NCBI GenBank assembly: GCA_021234155.1
Contig: JAJEKV010000199.1
Location: 62,001 to 126,000, forward strand
Direction: 5' to 3'
DNA: 64,000 bases
DNA from: Isoetes taiwanensis
Lineage: Eukaryota; Streptophyta; Lycopodiopsida; Isoetales; Isoetaceae
Part shown: piece by piece, positions 48,788 through 61,737 of the stretch
How positions within the stretch are numbered: the first letter of the stretch is position 1
Layout of the letters: every line of letters begins with the position of its first letter
Notes under the pieces: generated by a model
Database searches by the model: none
What the model saw: only the letters and a program-made list of their open reading frames with translations
What the model was told of the DNA's origin: nothing
Translations under genes and position numbers: made by a program

Positions 48788-49487
48788 GGGCAGATTTATT
48801 GTAACCGAGGTTATTGGATCCTTGTTGAAGACAAGATAAAGATTTCTTGAGCTTGAGCCCGGTTGGACGGTTAAAAGAGAGCTCCTATCAGTTGTCTAGG
48901 CTTCACGCCTGTTGTTATCTTTGAATAATTGATTCTTATTTTCTTTTGTTCACTCTTCATCCTAGTGTTGATTGTAATCTGAGGTTTCACATCATTGCAA
49001 TTACTTCAATCATATCACCACATGTTCTTATAGCTAATTTAGCAGCTGAAGGACTTTAGCACTATGGGGGTTTGAGGCCATCTCTAGATATTGAGCAGAA
49101 TGGAGATGGAACCCAGGCAAATTGTAGTGGCTTGTGGACCACCCCTTAAGAGGCAGGCATGACTGATTACATCTAAAGAAGATGGTGAGAGTAGGGCTCT
49201 TAGTACAAGGATTTGGAAATGGGCTCTTATTCTCCTAGTAGTACAGAGATATATGCAGCTTTTATGTCAAGTTAACGCGAGGGATGAAGCTTCCTTTACT
49301 CTACCCTAGTTTGCTTGCATTTTTGCGGAGGAGCTTGAAGGGGTATCATCTTTGTGGCAGCATCAAATCACTTCTTGAGGCAGCTTGTATCTTCCCTTAT
49401 CTTCACACTTGGGGTTAAATTTGTGCTTACATGGTTAGGCTATATGGCTATTATGGAGCCTGAATAAATGCACTTATTTACATCCTA

Positions 49488-49545
49488 TTAATAATAATAA
49501 AAATATCTTGTCGTCAAATAATAATAATAATAATAATAACAGGGG
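49488..49545. repeat. (taa)n microsatellites
   Basis: Two TAA runs separated by a short interval (taataataataa near 49,490 and aataataataataataataataac near 49,520). A (ct)n tract lies at 49,962-49,984. Confidence 0.85.
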
Positions 49546-50089
49546 GATTACTTTTGTATTTTAGATGCTTGTTTACATGATTTTTCTATGATTTCATTGT
49601 TGTATTTGTGAAGGTGTACTCAACTGTATTTCTAGATTTCACTCTTTCTGAGCCATTGATTTTGAATAAGAATGCAATCTTGCGGTCATGGTCTCTCAAT
49701 TCTTTTGCTTTATGAGATGCATCCGGAGCTGCTTGGTAGCAAAGTCAAAACTTTGTGCCTGGCTTCTATTTCTTAGATTTCACATAACAGCGGAAGGGCA
49801 AAGAAAATGGCAATGTATGTGGTTTCACCTTTTGTTTAGAAAAAGGGTTTTCCAGACAAACATACCGATGATGCTGGAGAGAAGCAAACATGTCGACGAT
49901 GCTGGAGAGGCACATGCTAGTAGCTTCTTGCTCACCATCTATTGTTTTGAGTGGTGACATTTCTCTCTCTCTCTATCTCTCTCAATATATTCCCTTGATT
50001 GCAGATCATCGGCAGCAGCTGCATTTTTATTCTTGAATCTATAGATCCAATCCGTTCCATGTTCTAGTGAGTTTTGTTTGGATGAAGAT

Positions 50090-50912
50090 GTTATTGCTAA
50101 GGTTTTTGTTCTTCTTGGATTACATCTTCATGGCCTTGTGTAAAGGTAATGGTATGTACCAGAAGACAACTTCTTTAGGATTAAGGTAAGTCTCTAGGCA
50201 CTGTGACCTAAATGGCAAAGATATTGATCCTTTTTTCTATTTGCAGGTATGTGTTCCTCTATTTTCCATGTAAAAGCTCCATGAAATAGCCCATTCTTTA
50301 ACAACTAGGCAGATTCCATAATTGTTCCTATTCAAGCAAGGTATCCATCGGCAGCTATGCCATCTCCTCTTCTGTTGTGCCTTGAACCATCTCGGTCCTT
50401 TTGAGTTGTGTATAAACATTTTGTAGGCCTGTTAATAGAATCCCTTTCGCTAACAGAATTTCCTCCACTTCCTTGCATTCTAACCATGCCACAAATCTTG
50501 CATAACTACTCTCTAAGCACGTCATGACTACTTGTCTTTATAAACAGATTACATGACGCATTAGGGGGGCCATTGTGAAAGAGAGGATATCAACAACCTT
50601 GCAAAAAAACCTCAAATTGAATCGGTGGACATAAACATCAATGTGTACCATAGGAAGAGATGTTTGTATGAGCAGTATTATATGGAAAAAGATGATTGCA
50701 TATGGAAACTAAAACAACACAGTACAGATTATGGGCATTTGCAACACCTCAAGCTTTGTGGAATACATGTAACCAACAGTTATAGTTAGGCAAGTTGGAA
50801 CAATGAGATCAATATGCTGAGAACAAACCTTATGGAGCTTTGCTTTCAATGCATATGTAATTCGAGACATATTTTTATCATGTATATTGACATTATGGCT
50901 TCAAATCCCATT
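50090..50912 (+). repeat. 0.8-kb dispersed direct duplication, copy 1
   Basis: Matches 62,434-63,241 nearly end to end, with shared ttcttcttggattacatctt, gtttgtatggagcagtatta-like and ttgacattatg phrases and small indels. No protein is recognisable. Borders start at ttattgctaag and stop at tcaaatcccatt in both copies. Confidence 0.8.
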
Positions 50913-51329
50913 CATTTGTTTGACAAAGATAAGAGTGCACGTTTACTTTTCGATGATGGAATTGCTAAAGTTGCATTTGTTTCTAGTTGCTTTTCACATG
51001 AAAGATGTTTTTTCTTGTCTATATTTTAGCTGATAGTCACACACTTGTTTTATTATGATATGATGTAATGTAGGACAATATCACCAGATGCAATTCTTTA
51101 GAATGTGATAAACTATTAGGGTGGATATAGTTGTTGTATGTTTCCTATGCTTAGTAATAAGCTTATCTTTGCATTATGGTTATGTCCAATTCAAAGCACA
51201 TATTGGTTTACCACATCTTTCCAAAGGCCTCTATACAAGTGTACATAACATCCTTAACACAATTCCCAAGGCCCCAAAGGGACTAAAAAATTGTAAGTTA
51301 ACACACACCATTACATTCAACACTTTTAA

Positions 51330-51676
51330 ATAAAAATCCCCCTGAAACCCCTTTGGTTTGGGTGTATAATCACACCGGGGGGGAGGTGATCTAGGGCAGC
51401 GAGAGCCCCTTTTGTACTACCTAAAACCATATAACGCATGCACAAAGTCAACACCATTTAGTACATTGCCTCAAACCTTATAGTATTTTGCAAACCTCGT
51501 TAGGCAGTTCCAGTCTACCAAAACATGTATAAGCATACCCCACAAATGAGGATTGCTATCTACGGTCTAGATCGAGGAATAAAGGGGAAATATTGCCATC
51601 CAACGGCTCTCAATGCCCGAAGTCACCCTCCGTGTGAATATGCACCCAAACGTTAGGGGTTTTTAGGGGGATTTAA
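51330..51676. mobile_element. Fold-back / MITE-like element (copy B)
   Basis: Ends at 51,330-51,395 and 51,615-51,676 are imperfect inverted repeats related to the arms of 862-1360 (tttggtttgggtgtataatc and gtgtgaatatgcacccaaac). The centre shares tagggcagcgagagcc, caaagtcaacacca and tagtattttgcaaacct. More diverged than copy A, so older. Confidence 0.75.
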
Positions 51677-51679
51677 GGC

Positions 51680-52220
51680 CTAGATATAAAGCAAGAATGA
51701 TTCAAGCAAGATGGCCATGAAGCTAATGGCCATAGTTGCCTTTTTTGGTAAGTTAACCCAAGACACTTGTAGGTGGCAAGGAGATGGATTAAGAAACAAA
51801 GACAATCCTTACCATGTAATATTGCAATTACGTATCTTCATTGACGTTGTTTTAAGTGAAGACCTAAAGCTAATTATTGAGACTTTGGTTTATCTAGGCA
51901 CAGTAGTCTAAGTGACTAAAGGATAATGACACATATTATTGGAGGAAACTTTGCACAAAGTTCAATTACCATTAATGGATGGCTTTGCAACTTTTGATGG
52001 GCACATGCTTCTCAAGGAATCCAATCCTATGGTTTCTCGTCCTCTCGTTTCGTTCAAGCAGGATCTAAAGTTTTTGCTTTATTAGGTAGAATGCCTTCTA
52101 TTTTAGGCTACCAACCGACTTTCAAAATAGAAATGGGCTACTCTAGGGTTGCATCTCCCTGCTTCAATCGGGAGGGGTTGCTCCCTCGAAGACATCATGC
52201 TATCTTGGCGGACTAGAGAG
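51680..52220. other. Unrecognised DNA
   Basis: No gene. Short plus-strand frames (for example 51,711-51,911, with LTQDTCRWQGDGLRNKDN) do not match a family I recognise. Confidence 0.3.
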
Positions 52221-52299
52221 CGGTGTTGTCCTTACTCATACTCAACCTAACCTCGAGGGTGATGCATCACCTAGGAGGGTCGAAACCATACCTTGCCCT

Positions 52300-52990
52300 C
52301 TCATGGTGCTCTAGGCAAAAGCGTCTAGGCGTTGAGGGTTTGACATTAGCGAGTGGTCCCCATGGCTCCCCAAACCATATCAATTCCTCCCTTCTTGAAA
52401 TGCTAAGCCCTCGATCATATGAGACTTATATCATTTGCCAATGAGAATCCAAGCTTTGGATCTTTTGCAATTAGTAAGGTCTTACATCGATGCCTTAGCC
52501 AACTAACCGGTTGGGCTGCCATTGAACTTGAACTTCGAAGCTTCGCCTTGTTACCATTTAATACAACACCTTAACTATCATTTCCCAACCAACTAGGCAA
52601 AACTTCTAGATGTTGATCTATATGTGATAATTAGATGCCTTCTTGGATCTCCAAAGATTCTGCAGTGGTCCTCATGGCCCCAAAAGGCATATCAATTATT
52701 TGATACAATACCTTAACTATCGTGCCTCAACCATCTAGGCAAAAGCATCTAGATGTTGAGGTTTGATACTCTATATGTGATAATTAGGTACTGCCTCTTC
52801 AAAGTTTACTTCAGTGGTCCCCATGGGCCCCTAAACCATATCAATTTGTCCCCCACATGCAATGCTCGCCCTCGAGCATATGGGGCTTACATCATTTGCC
52901 TATGAGGATTTGAACCTTGGATCTTTTGCAATTAGATTTCTAGTGCCTACATACTAGATTTCTAGTGCTTACATACATTCATCACCCTTG
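52300..52990 (-). repeat. tRNA-like tandem repeat array B
   Basis: Recurring blocks (aggcaaaagcatctagatgtt, gtggtccccatgg, ccatatcaatt, gcttacatcatttgcc, ttggatcttttgcaatta) at about 52,311-52,480, 52,590-52,700 and 52,730-52,950. On the minus strand they include gcctagatggttgaggca (A-box-like) and ccaaggttcaaatcctca (B-box-like). Same arrangement as array A at 33.4-34.3 kb but diverged in sequence. Confidence 0.55.
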
Positions 52991-53029
52991 GCCTGGAGGA
53001 TGGCTTCTTCATCATAGTGGCCATAGACT

Positions 53030-55510
53030 AGAGGTGCTTTCCTATCATGCATTGTCCTATATGGTCTCTTATCTCTCATACTTGTCTACTTCCGCCTCAT
53101 CGGAAAGTAGACTTTAATCTACCTTCCACTCACCTTATTTCAGTGATGAGTTGCCCCTTGTATTGCTCCATGAATTGTGGGTACTACTTTTTGAGATCTC
53201 ATTGTAGTATCCACGTTGCGTCTCCCACATCTAAGTGCTTCTACTTGACTAGGTATTGGAGAAATTGTGACCACCTTGTTTTCTTGTAACGTCTGTCAAG
53301 AAGGACTTCCGAAAGAATCTCGAGTTGTTCATCTGTCATTTCCAGTAATGTTGGGGTGTCCAACACTTCCTCTAGATTAGGAGTGTGTCTCTTTAGAAGA
53401 CTTACGTGGAAAACTTTGTGGATTTTCAATTGTGCTGGTAAGTCCAGTTTGTAGGATTGGTTATCTACTCTTTCAACTATTTTAAATGGTCCAACACACC
53501 TTGGAGCAAGCTTCTTTCAATTGCCAATGCGGAGCTTCGCTTGTTTGATCTTTATCTTCAGCCAAATATTGTCCCCTGCTTGGGACTTTCTTACTGTTCT
53601 GTGCTTGTCCACTATGCTCTTCTGCCGATTTTTTGCTGCTAGGAGATATCCTCTGACTTCTTCGACCAACATATGCATATGCATGTCGGCTAGCATCTGT
53701 TGAGAAACTTCTACCTTGGACACCGGGTTGTGCCACGTATCTAGAGTCAAGCATTGGTAGCCATAATTAATCATAAATGACGACATTTGAGATGACTCCT
53801 ACTTGAATGTTTGTTATATGCAAACTCCACCAAATAGATGTAGTCGTCCCACTTTGATTCGCTTGTTCCAAACATAGTTTCTCAACATGTTTTTCAATAT
53901 TTGTTTTATACGCTGCATGCGCCCATCTGTTTGAGGGATGATACGTTGTGCTCATGGACAACCGTGCCGGATGGTGTTGAAGAACTCCTTCAAAAGCGGT
54001 CCCATAAATATCGGGTCCCTATGGGAGATAATCTCCCTTGGCATTCCCGGAGTGCGATTGTCTAGTCTTGCGTCTTGGGTGGTTTAATAGGGTACAAAAT
54101 GTGCCATCTTCGACAACTTATCGACCACAACCATTAAGACATCTTTGCCCTTATAGTTAAGGGGAGTCTGTTATGAAGTCCATGCTTATTACCTCCTACT
54201 TGGCATTCGGCACTAGCAAAGGTTCTCTTTTCGCTCACGGTATTGAAAGCTTTTTCTACTTTTGTTTGTTGACATAACTAACATCTTGGATATATCTTGT
54301 TATTTGCTTCTTTATCTGGGGCCAATAATAGCTACTTCTTATCTTGAAGTAGGTTTTCATGAACCTAGCAGTAGGTGGCTATTGGAGCTATTGTGCGAAT
54401 CACCTTTCTAACTCGGATGACTCTCACCGCACAATTTATTCTTATGATACAAGAGGTTACCTTCTTTCTTGAAGTGTTTGAAGGTCTCCCTTAATTATGC
54501 GTTCTTACCTCTTTTGAAAGGCTTGCCCATACTTCCCTAAAGTCCTTGTCGGTTGGCAATGTTTGTTCTATCTTCTTGCTAAACTCGGTGAGTGTTATGG
54601 ACTCTTGTTGTCAAAGGGTGCCTCGAGGCGTCGGCAACCCGTCAAGCTTCACGATTCATATAGCTCGGGAACTCCATCCATCACCTCGCCTTAAATTGAG
54701 ATGTGATTGAGTGAAAAAAAATGAAACTTCGGTGGTCAATTTCAAGCTTGAACTTCCTTCCTAACAAATAGTGTCTCCAAATTTTTTTGGCGCTTACTGG
54801 CGCTAGCGGTTTCGATCATGGAGTGGTGGCGCTTCTCCAGCGTTGTTCATTTTCCTAGAATCATCGCATACGATCCTTTGCATTAGGACTACTCACATTT
54901 GTAATTTTGCTAGCATCGAGTTCGCGACCAACTTATCTTTCTCTGTGGTGGCGGCATTAAGGCGGGCGGTTGTCAATGCTTCCTTCAACTTCTTAAATCG
55001 GGATCCAGATCTTTTTACCTTTTTACGCTTTGGTGAGGTCCTCAATGGGGCTGCTATCTTAGCAAAGTTTTTGACAAACTTCCTGTAGTATCCTGCTAAG
55101 CCCAAGAAGCTTTTCACCTCATGAATGTTCTTCGGTGGCAACCATTCAATTACCGCTTCAATCTTTGCGGGGTCAGTAGAGATCCTCTCTTACGATATTA
55201 TGTGTCCCAAATACTCTACCCTTGCTTGATGTAAGTGACATTTGGACAACCCATAGAGTTGATGCCTCCTCAGCTTCTCAAATACCCTTCTTAATTGTTG
55301 CACATGCTCCTCTAGGAACTTGCTATACACTAAGATGTCATCAAAGAAAATGATGACAAATATATCCAGAAACTAAGAAGGTTACTCAGAAGGTTACTGG
55401 GGCATGGGATAGTCCAAATGGCATTAATGTGAATTCATAGTACCCATATCTTGTTTTGAAAGCAATTTTGTGGATGTCTTCTTCCTTAATCTGATGATCG
55501 GTACCCCAAA
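53030..55510 (-). mobile_element. Ty3/gypsy chromovirus, decayed pol (minus)
   Basis: Reading from 55,510 downward: reverse transcriptase ([58 protein letters not shown]), a poorly preserved RNase H, integrase (VVVDKLSKMAHFVPY, HRDPIF, PQTDGRMQR), the integrase C-terminal region (GDNIWLKIKIKQAKLR, KIHKVFHVSLLKRHTPN) and a chromodomain-like end (YLVKWKHL, with a stop in place of W). Many stops and shifts. The 5' part (gag, protease, RT start) is cut off at about 55,510, where unrelated DNA begins. Confidence 0.8.
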
Positions 55511-57280
55511 TATTACCATCATGAGACAAAAATCCATTCTACAAGAAAAACAATAGTTGTTGAACAAGTGCCAATTATAGGAAGCGTTAGGGGCAATGCG
55601 ATGGGGATAAACATCTTTAGTGTTGAAGGCGGGTAGAAAGAGCATTGGAGAGACTAGCAAAACAATGCGACAAAGGTGGGGCCCTAAGCGTAGCTCAAAC
55701 ACTAAAATACTGCGGGAGAAAGGGAAAACTCATCAAAGCTACGGACTTTAGATAAATAATCTGCCCATTCATTTTTTCAGCAGGTGGAACCCATACAAGC
55801 TCAAATGGATATGGTGCTGATAACTAAAATGAGAACCTCAGATAGTAGAATATGTAACAAGGGAGAAGCGGGGAGCCACCACTCTGCAATGGAAAGAACA
55901 CATTTTGGTTGTCACTATGGCGATTACAGAGGGGTTGAATAATAAGCCCCATCTCTAGAGAACTTGAAAGGGGCGAACTACGAGGGGGAAAATAAATATA
56001 TGATCGGTAGGGACAATCCTTCAAAAGAAATGGAGAAGGTTAATATATTACACAGTTCACGGCATGCTTGAGCGGTACATGTAATGCAACAAAATTATTA
56101 GCTCTATTAAGCTAATAAATAAATGAAAGTGTAATGTCATCTCTACGGATGTGCAAGCTACATGGTTTGAGCAGAGGATATCACTGCATAATTAGAAAGG
56201 AAGTAAAGTTAGAAAGGGAGCAGTATCACTTGAGCAAAATATATCATTGAATATGGCCGAGTTCAAAAAGTTTTACTAGCCCACAAATCTATTACTTTGT
56301 CTTAGCAACAACCTAACTATACTCCGGCTTCGTCCATTTACGTATTATATTTGTCCATCACAGTGCGATTATATTGATTACTTCTACACTTGTTCAAGAA
56401 TGTATAAAAACATCCTTGTTAGTGAGAAAATCCTGAGATCCTTTTCCCTTGCCAAGCGTGCTCAGACACTTCTCTTGCAAAATTAACTTTTCTTCAAGCG
56501 AGCTCCTATCTTTGCTTTTGTAGCATAAAATTCTATGGAAATTTTTGGACAATCCTGAGACCTATAAATCGGTATAAAATTTTCCATTGCAATATGGCTA
56601 TTGTAGCGGTATACACAACATTTGTGTTTACTTCCATGGGACTGCATGGAGAAAAACCAATGCCAAGAAATATATAGAGAATAGAGGGAAAGAAAAGCCT
56701 TCTAAAAATCTTTGAGGTAGAGACTATCAAAATCTGTTTTTGGACCTTCTATTTTTGACGGACTATGAATTATAATCCCATCAATCTCTATCGCCTTCTT
56801 TACTTGATTGATTCGAGGTAAGGATAAGAAAATTTGTTAAGAAGGAAGCACGAAATTTATGTTGACCTCTCTCCACAAATTTTTCACGATCTAAACTTGC
56901 TTTCGGAGTTTGAAGGAGAGATGCAAAGCTTCGATATGAACCATGGTTGCACATCTAGTGCGTGGTAAAATCCAAATTGACCGGTTTCCAATTCCCAAAA
57001 ACTCAAGACCAATCAAAGGGCCTGTGTTCCCCTCTTCAAACTAAACCCACTTCGTTTTACGGGTTCTTTGTCTGTAGAAAGTGAGAAAAAAAACACATGC
57101 TTCAAGACATAGTCACGGCGCTTTCTTTGCCATGGTCTTGGATCTCTGACCCTAGATCTCTGTGTTGCCATAGTCGTCGGATCTGCGGCCCTAGAATCTG
57201 TTTTTGCATGATCTAGAGGCGACATAAAACTAAGCATACACTATAATTTTTATTATATAGGATATGCAAATAACAATCAA
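55510..57280. other. Unrecognised DNA
   Basis: No supported gene or repeat. The junction with the gypsy reverse transcriptase at about 55,510 marks a break of that element. Confidence 0.3.
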
Positions 57281-57284
57281 AAGA

Positions 57285-58115
57285 GCTATGAGCAACTTTA
57301 TAGTCAAGGTGCTTGGTACAAGCGGAAGATTTCATGGATTCTTGTGGGGGCGTCAACATGATCAAAATGGAAGAGGATAGACTAAGTGCCAACTCTAACA
57401 TTGTCGATTTTGAGCATCAATGATGGTACCATCTTCTCCATGGCTGCAACCTCTTGAAATTTGGATGGTGAAGGTGCTTTTACTTAGTGCAATGGTCAGA
57501 TTAATGGGGTCATACAAGCTCTTGATTGGATAGGGGCTTACTAGAATCTGACTGCGGTTTTTAGCATTTCTAGGTCTTTTTGAATTGCCTTATAAAAAAT
57601 CATCATCCACAATTCATTTCGGATGAGCTTTTGTTGCCCACGATATCACGGACAATTTTTCTTTGTTTGAATATAAAGTCCTTGAAGGTGAATATATATG
57701 GTCATAACGAGGTCTCATCGAGGAGAGCTATAAGCATCTTAATGGTCCAAGATGCTTGGTATAAACCGAGGAGATTTCATGGATTCTTGCAGGGACATCA
57801 ACATGATCAAAGTGGAAGAGGATCGGCTAAGTGCCAACTCTAATATTGTGTCAAGATTTGGCGTCGGTGATGGCACCATCTTCTCCATGGCTGTAACCTC
57901 GTGAAGCTAGATGGTGAAGGTGCTTTTACTTAGTGCAATGGTGGGATTTGTGGGGAACATACAAGCTCTCGTTTGAATAGGGCTTCTTTGGAATGTGGCT
58001 GCAGTTAGCATTTCTAAAAAAAAAATCATCATCCACAATTCGTTTCAGATGAGCCTTTATTGCAATGCCGTCCTAGGTGGATTTGCTTTGCTTGATTATA
58101 AAGTCCTTGTTGACA
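57285..58115. repeat. Tandem duplication of about 435 bp
   Basis: Segments beginning near 57,287 and 57,724 share gatttcatggattcttg, gcatcaacatgatcaaa-like sequence, agtgccaactctaa, caccatcttctccatggctg, ggtgcttttacttagtgcaa, aaatcatcatccacaattc and tataaagtcctt in the same order. No protein recognised, although it lies just upstream of the plus-strand gypsy pol. Confidence 0.75.
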
Positions 58116-58640
58116 TTTCAAGGAGCTTGTAGCGGCATTTGGATAGCTACCTTTAACCGACGTCAAGAGATAGATGGCGTAGTGGATGCACTCGCACTGG
58201 ACAAATGTTTTGTCAAATAGTGGGGTTAAGAGTCTGCAACAATAGGTTGTGCTTTGGCAAATGCTTTGTATCATGATATTCTCTTCTCTAAGCAAGGATT
58301 CATCCCAGAGGTTCATGATCGAGACATTCTGGCATAAATTCAATCTTTAGAGGAGGCAAAGACTAAGGCAAGTATCCAGCAGTATTGTGATGGAGATCAT
58401 TGTGGATGCTGCTTCTTTTGTGCAGCTAAGTGTCATTGCATGACATCATCCATGTCTTCATTGCTTATAAAATGGTTCAATACACTCAAAGCTGGCAAAT
58501 CTCAAGCAGCATCAGCACAGTAACTTTTAGGCATTTTTGGTAAGACACATATGCCCTTCAATAAAAAGGTGAGGTGCAGTTTTGTCTAGGATTTCTTCCA
58601 TCATTTTTAAGGAGCAATATTTATCAATAAAGATAGCTAT
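58116..58640. other. Unassigned DNA upstream of the plus-strand gypsy relic
   Basis: Probably inner retroelement sequence too decayed to read. No motif identified. Confidence 0.25.
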
Positions 58641-60711
58641 AACTGCTGTTGGTCTAGGTTCAACAGTTTTTGCACTTCAAGGAGCGTGAGGCTTTCCGCT
58701 CTTATAAGAAGGAGGGCAATTTGCTTTATTACAAAAAGACAAGTTGTGTGTACACGAGACCGAGGAGAAAGCTCATTCTTCATGATACACACAATAGCCC
58801 TATATTTTGGACATCACGGGTTTCATGAAGACCTACTTTAAGATTCGCTCCGACTATTTTTGGCCAAGCATGAAGAAAGATATTGCCCGGATACATTAAG
58901 CAATGTCAAGTGTATCCGACAAACTAAGGTAGAAGCGGTTGAGAGTTCGGAGAATTACAACCTTTGGATGTGCCCAATGCCAAATGGGAGGTGATAACCA
59001 TGGATTTTATTGTGGGCCTTCCTCGTACCCCAGGTGGATATGGCGGCTTTAATGGTAGTGGTCGACAAGTTGTCCAAGATGGCTCATTTCTTACCATGTC
59101 ATACCCGACCACCTTGGATACGACCTTGGAAATCTTGATTACCGGGATGCCATGTTGTATTTGACAGGGATCCCAAGTTTGTAAATCTCGGAAGGATTTC
59201 TTTGCCACCATCGGACCAAGCTTGGGATGCCACGACATATCATACGGATGGACAAGGGATCCCAAGTTTGTATAGAAGATATGTTGTGAAGCTATGTGTG
59301 GAGTAAGCAATCTCGGTGGCGACTATATCTATTTAGTGGGTTTGCTTATAATAGCATGAAACATGAGTCTTCTAGAATGTCTCCTTTCATGATAAATTAT
59401 GGCTATCAATGCCTAACTCGGACACATGGCATAATCACGTTTCTAAAGTGGAGGTTTCTCAACAACTCCTTTTGAAAATGCAAGCTTTGGTCGAGGAGGT
59501 TCGTGGTTATCTATTAGGCTGCGCGTGTCGTCGAAAAGTGTGGTGATAAGCCGCGGGACCCCACGAGTATTCAAGTGGGCGATTCACTTTGGCTTAAGAT
59601 TAAGGTTAAGCAAGCCAAGCTTAAAATTGTTAGCTGCAAAGAAATTGGCACCCGGATGGGCTCGGCGTTCAACATTATTTAATGTGTTGGAAGCGGGCAT
59701 ATCGGTTGGATTTGCCACCCGGCGAAGATCCACAAGGTCTTTCCGCGTGGAGTTTTTGAAGGCGACACACTTTGGATCGGAGGAGATGTTGGATACACCC
59801 ACCCTCACGGAAATGGCGAAGAGCACCTAGAATGCGCACGAAGCTCTTCTTGATCGGGCCTATAAGCACACGGAAAGGACTCAAATGCTCCAATATTTGG
59901 TCAAGTGGAAACACTTGCGGTGGAAGATGCTTCGTGGGTAATGAAGATAGACCTTGATAAGCATTATCCCGGAATTCATGCGGGGAATCTCAAGAGCGCA
60001 CCATCAACGATGCCATCAACCCGCATCCGTACGGTAAGCATTAAAGGCTTGGCCGGTGCGGATCATGCATTGAGCTGGGTACATGCATCTTACATCAAAG
60101 TAGTTCTGCCGATGATGAGATCGCTTGGCGTTCTCTAGGGCGTGGTGCATTGTCAATGTCGGCATGACCGCGGATTGCTTGAAAAGCATGTAGTTGATAG
60201 GCATTCATCACAAACCATAATGGGAACTTGGCCATTCCCTATGCGCTATGGATTGCGAACCTTAGGCATGATAGGTTCCCTTGTAGATAGGTTTTCTTAA
60301 TTTCTTATGGGGGTGGTCCCTTCAACCACAACAACTATTATGTGTAAATACTAGCATTATTGACGTAATGCGGAGCCCGATGGTGATGCGTGACCTGCCC
60401 ATGTATAGAGGGTTCTTTGATGGCCCAAGCTTAGTGTTTCATGTTTTCTTTCATGAATTTAATGCTACTTCTATAATATCATTATTGTACTACGGTCCTT
60501 GAAATTTCTATGTTTCAATCATGTGAAATGCATTGGTGCTTAAGCGATCGTGATCTTTAAACTTAATTTATGTCTTATTTTTGAAATAAGAAATTATTCT
60601 CATCTATTCATGTGTAACTTACGTATTTCATACTAGTGAATTCTTAAAACACATGTTAGTTATTTTCAACTAACCCCAATCTTTGGGGGCGGCATTATTC
60701 CAGGGGGAGAA
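58640..60711 (+). mobile_element. Ty3/gypsy chromovirus, decayed integrase region (plus)
   Basis: Frames in order: DKLCVYTRPRRKLILHDTH near 58,737; an H2C2-finger neighbourhood; PLDVPNAKWEVITMDFIVGL and PRTPGGYGG (integrase core start, about 58,965); a short track matching LVEEVRGYL at about 59,490; KLKIKVKQAKLKI-type C-terminal sequence; and EALLDRAYKHTERTQMLQYL then VKWKHLRW, a chromodomain-like end at about 59,840-59,930. It ends with a polypurine tract (cagggggagaatg, 60,701-60,713), which confirms the plus orientation. Reverse transcriptase was not recovered. It resembles the minus-strand copy at 53-55.5 kb and is probably the same lineage. Confidence 0.75.
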
Positions 60712-61200
60712 TGTGGCGTTAGGTATATTTATACGGTATATGTATAAATATAAAGAACGTATTGTATTTGTACATATATCATACCATGGGGTATATTGAC
60801 CTAAGGGGTGGAACATAAAAGCGTATTAATCTAGCTATGCTATATTAACAAGAGCCTAAATAATAGAATAATTAACCTAAATAGCTTATTTAGTTAATTG
60901 TTAGATAAAGGGAAGCCACGGCCAAACTTCGATTGGCTAAGTGGGGATCTTGTTGCGGGACATCAAAGGGAAACCCTAGGTTACTCTTTGGCCTAATTTC
61001 GACCCGGCGACAATAGCAGAGTAGCTATCCGCAGTTGAGATGGAGACACCCCAAGATAGCGGTTCTAGCAGGAGGAGCTAGCGGTTAGTTCCTAGATTAC
61101 CTTGATGATTGTAGTCTAAGCTTCTCGTAGTGTGTCTTTGGGTGTCCTCTATGGATTACGGTGTGGAACTAACCCTTCATTGTTATGGTGAGTATTACTA
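60712..61200 (+). mobile_element. 3' LTR of the plus-strand gypsy element
   Basis: Begins with tgtggcgtta directly after the polypurine tract. It contains an AT-rich TATA-like stretch (tatgtataaatataaag, about 60,746) as expected for LTR U3/R. The right border is not determinable because the matching 5' LTR was not found. Confidence 0.5.
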
Positions 61201-61737
61201 TGAAGTGTGGGGTGATATTTACTTGGAATGGATGGATTTGTAGTTCTTTTGCTATATTGACCTACGGAGATGGGGGCCGGAGGGGGTAGAGACCCTACGG
61301 GCCATGTTTGGTAGTATGCTCCTAGGTAGAGATGTATTATTCCAATACTTTGAAGATAAAAGTTGCAAGATCCCACCAAGTGCGGAAGGAATGGCGTGGA
61401 TGGCATCATTGAAGCACAGATGGATTAGTGATGAAGTGTGGGGTGGGGACACTTCACCGACGCCTCAAAGGCTACGGGGACTCCTATGGTGAGCTAGGTC
61501 GAGGGTGATTCCGTGGGGCGTATGGGGAAGACCTCCATAGATGCGAGAGATCCGGATCATCTTATACGCAAAGATAAAGTTAGGGGAGGATGGGAGATAC
61601 GGAAGGGGAGATCTTCGATGGATCTCCCCTCTTATTCACCCATGGATTCATTGCGACTGCGGAAAGGGACCTTCCTCCACGCCTCATCCGGACGGGGAGA
61701 TGTAACCGGAGTAGTTTAGGGTGTTTTACTTAGGACT

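Larger units (their letters stand above)
46398..49015 (+). mobile_element. Short LTR-type retroelement with gag relic
   Basis: About 220 bases at 46,398-46,620 recur in direct orientation at 48,788-49,013, sharing gcagatttattgtaac, ggttattggatccttgttga and gtttcacatcattgcaa. Directly after the first copy, tggtatcagagcc at 46,625 is an initiator Met-tRNA primer binding site, which fixes the plus orientation. The internal region is about 2.2 kb, too short for a full pol. Sequence left of the shared block differs between copies, so one or both LTRs are truncated or rearranged. Confidence 0.7.

Noticed and set aside
61513-61719. 68-residue plus-strand ORF downstream of the gypsy LTR
   Set aside because: Short, no motif, inside LTR or repeat-flanking sequence.
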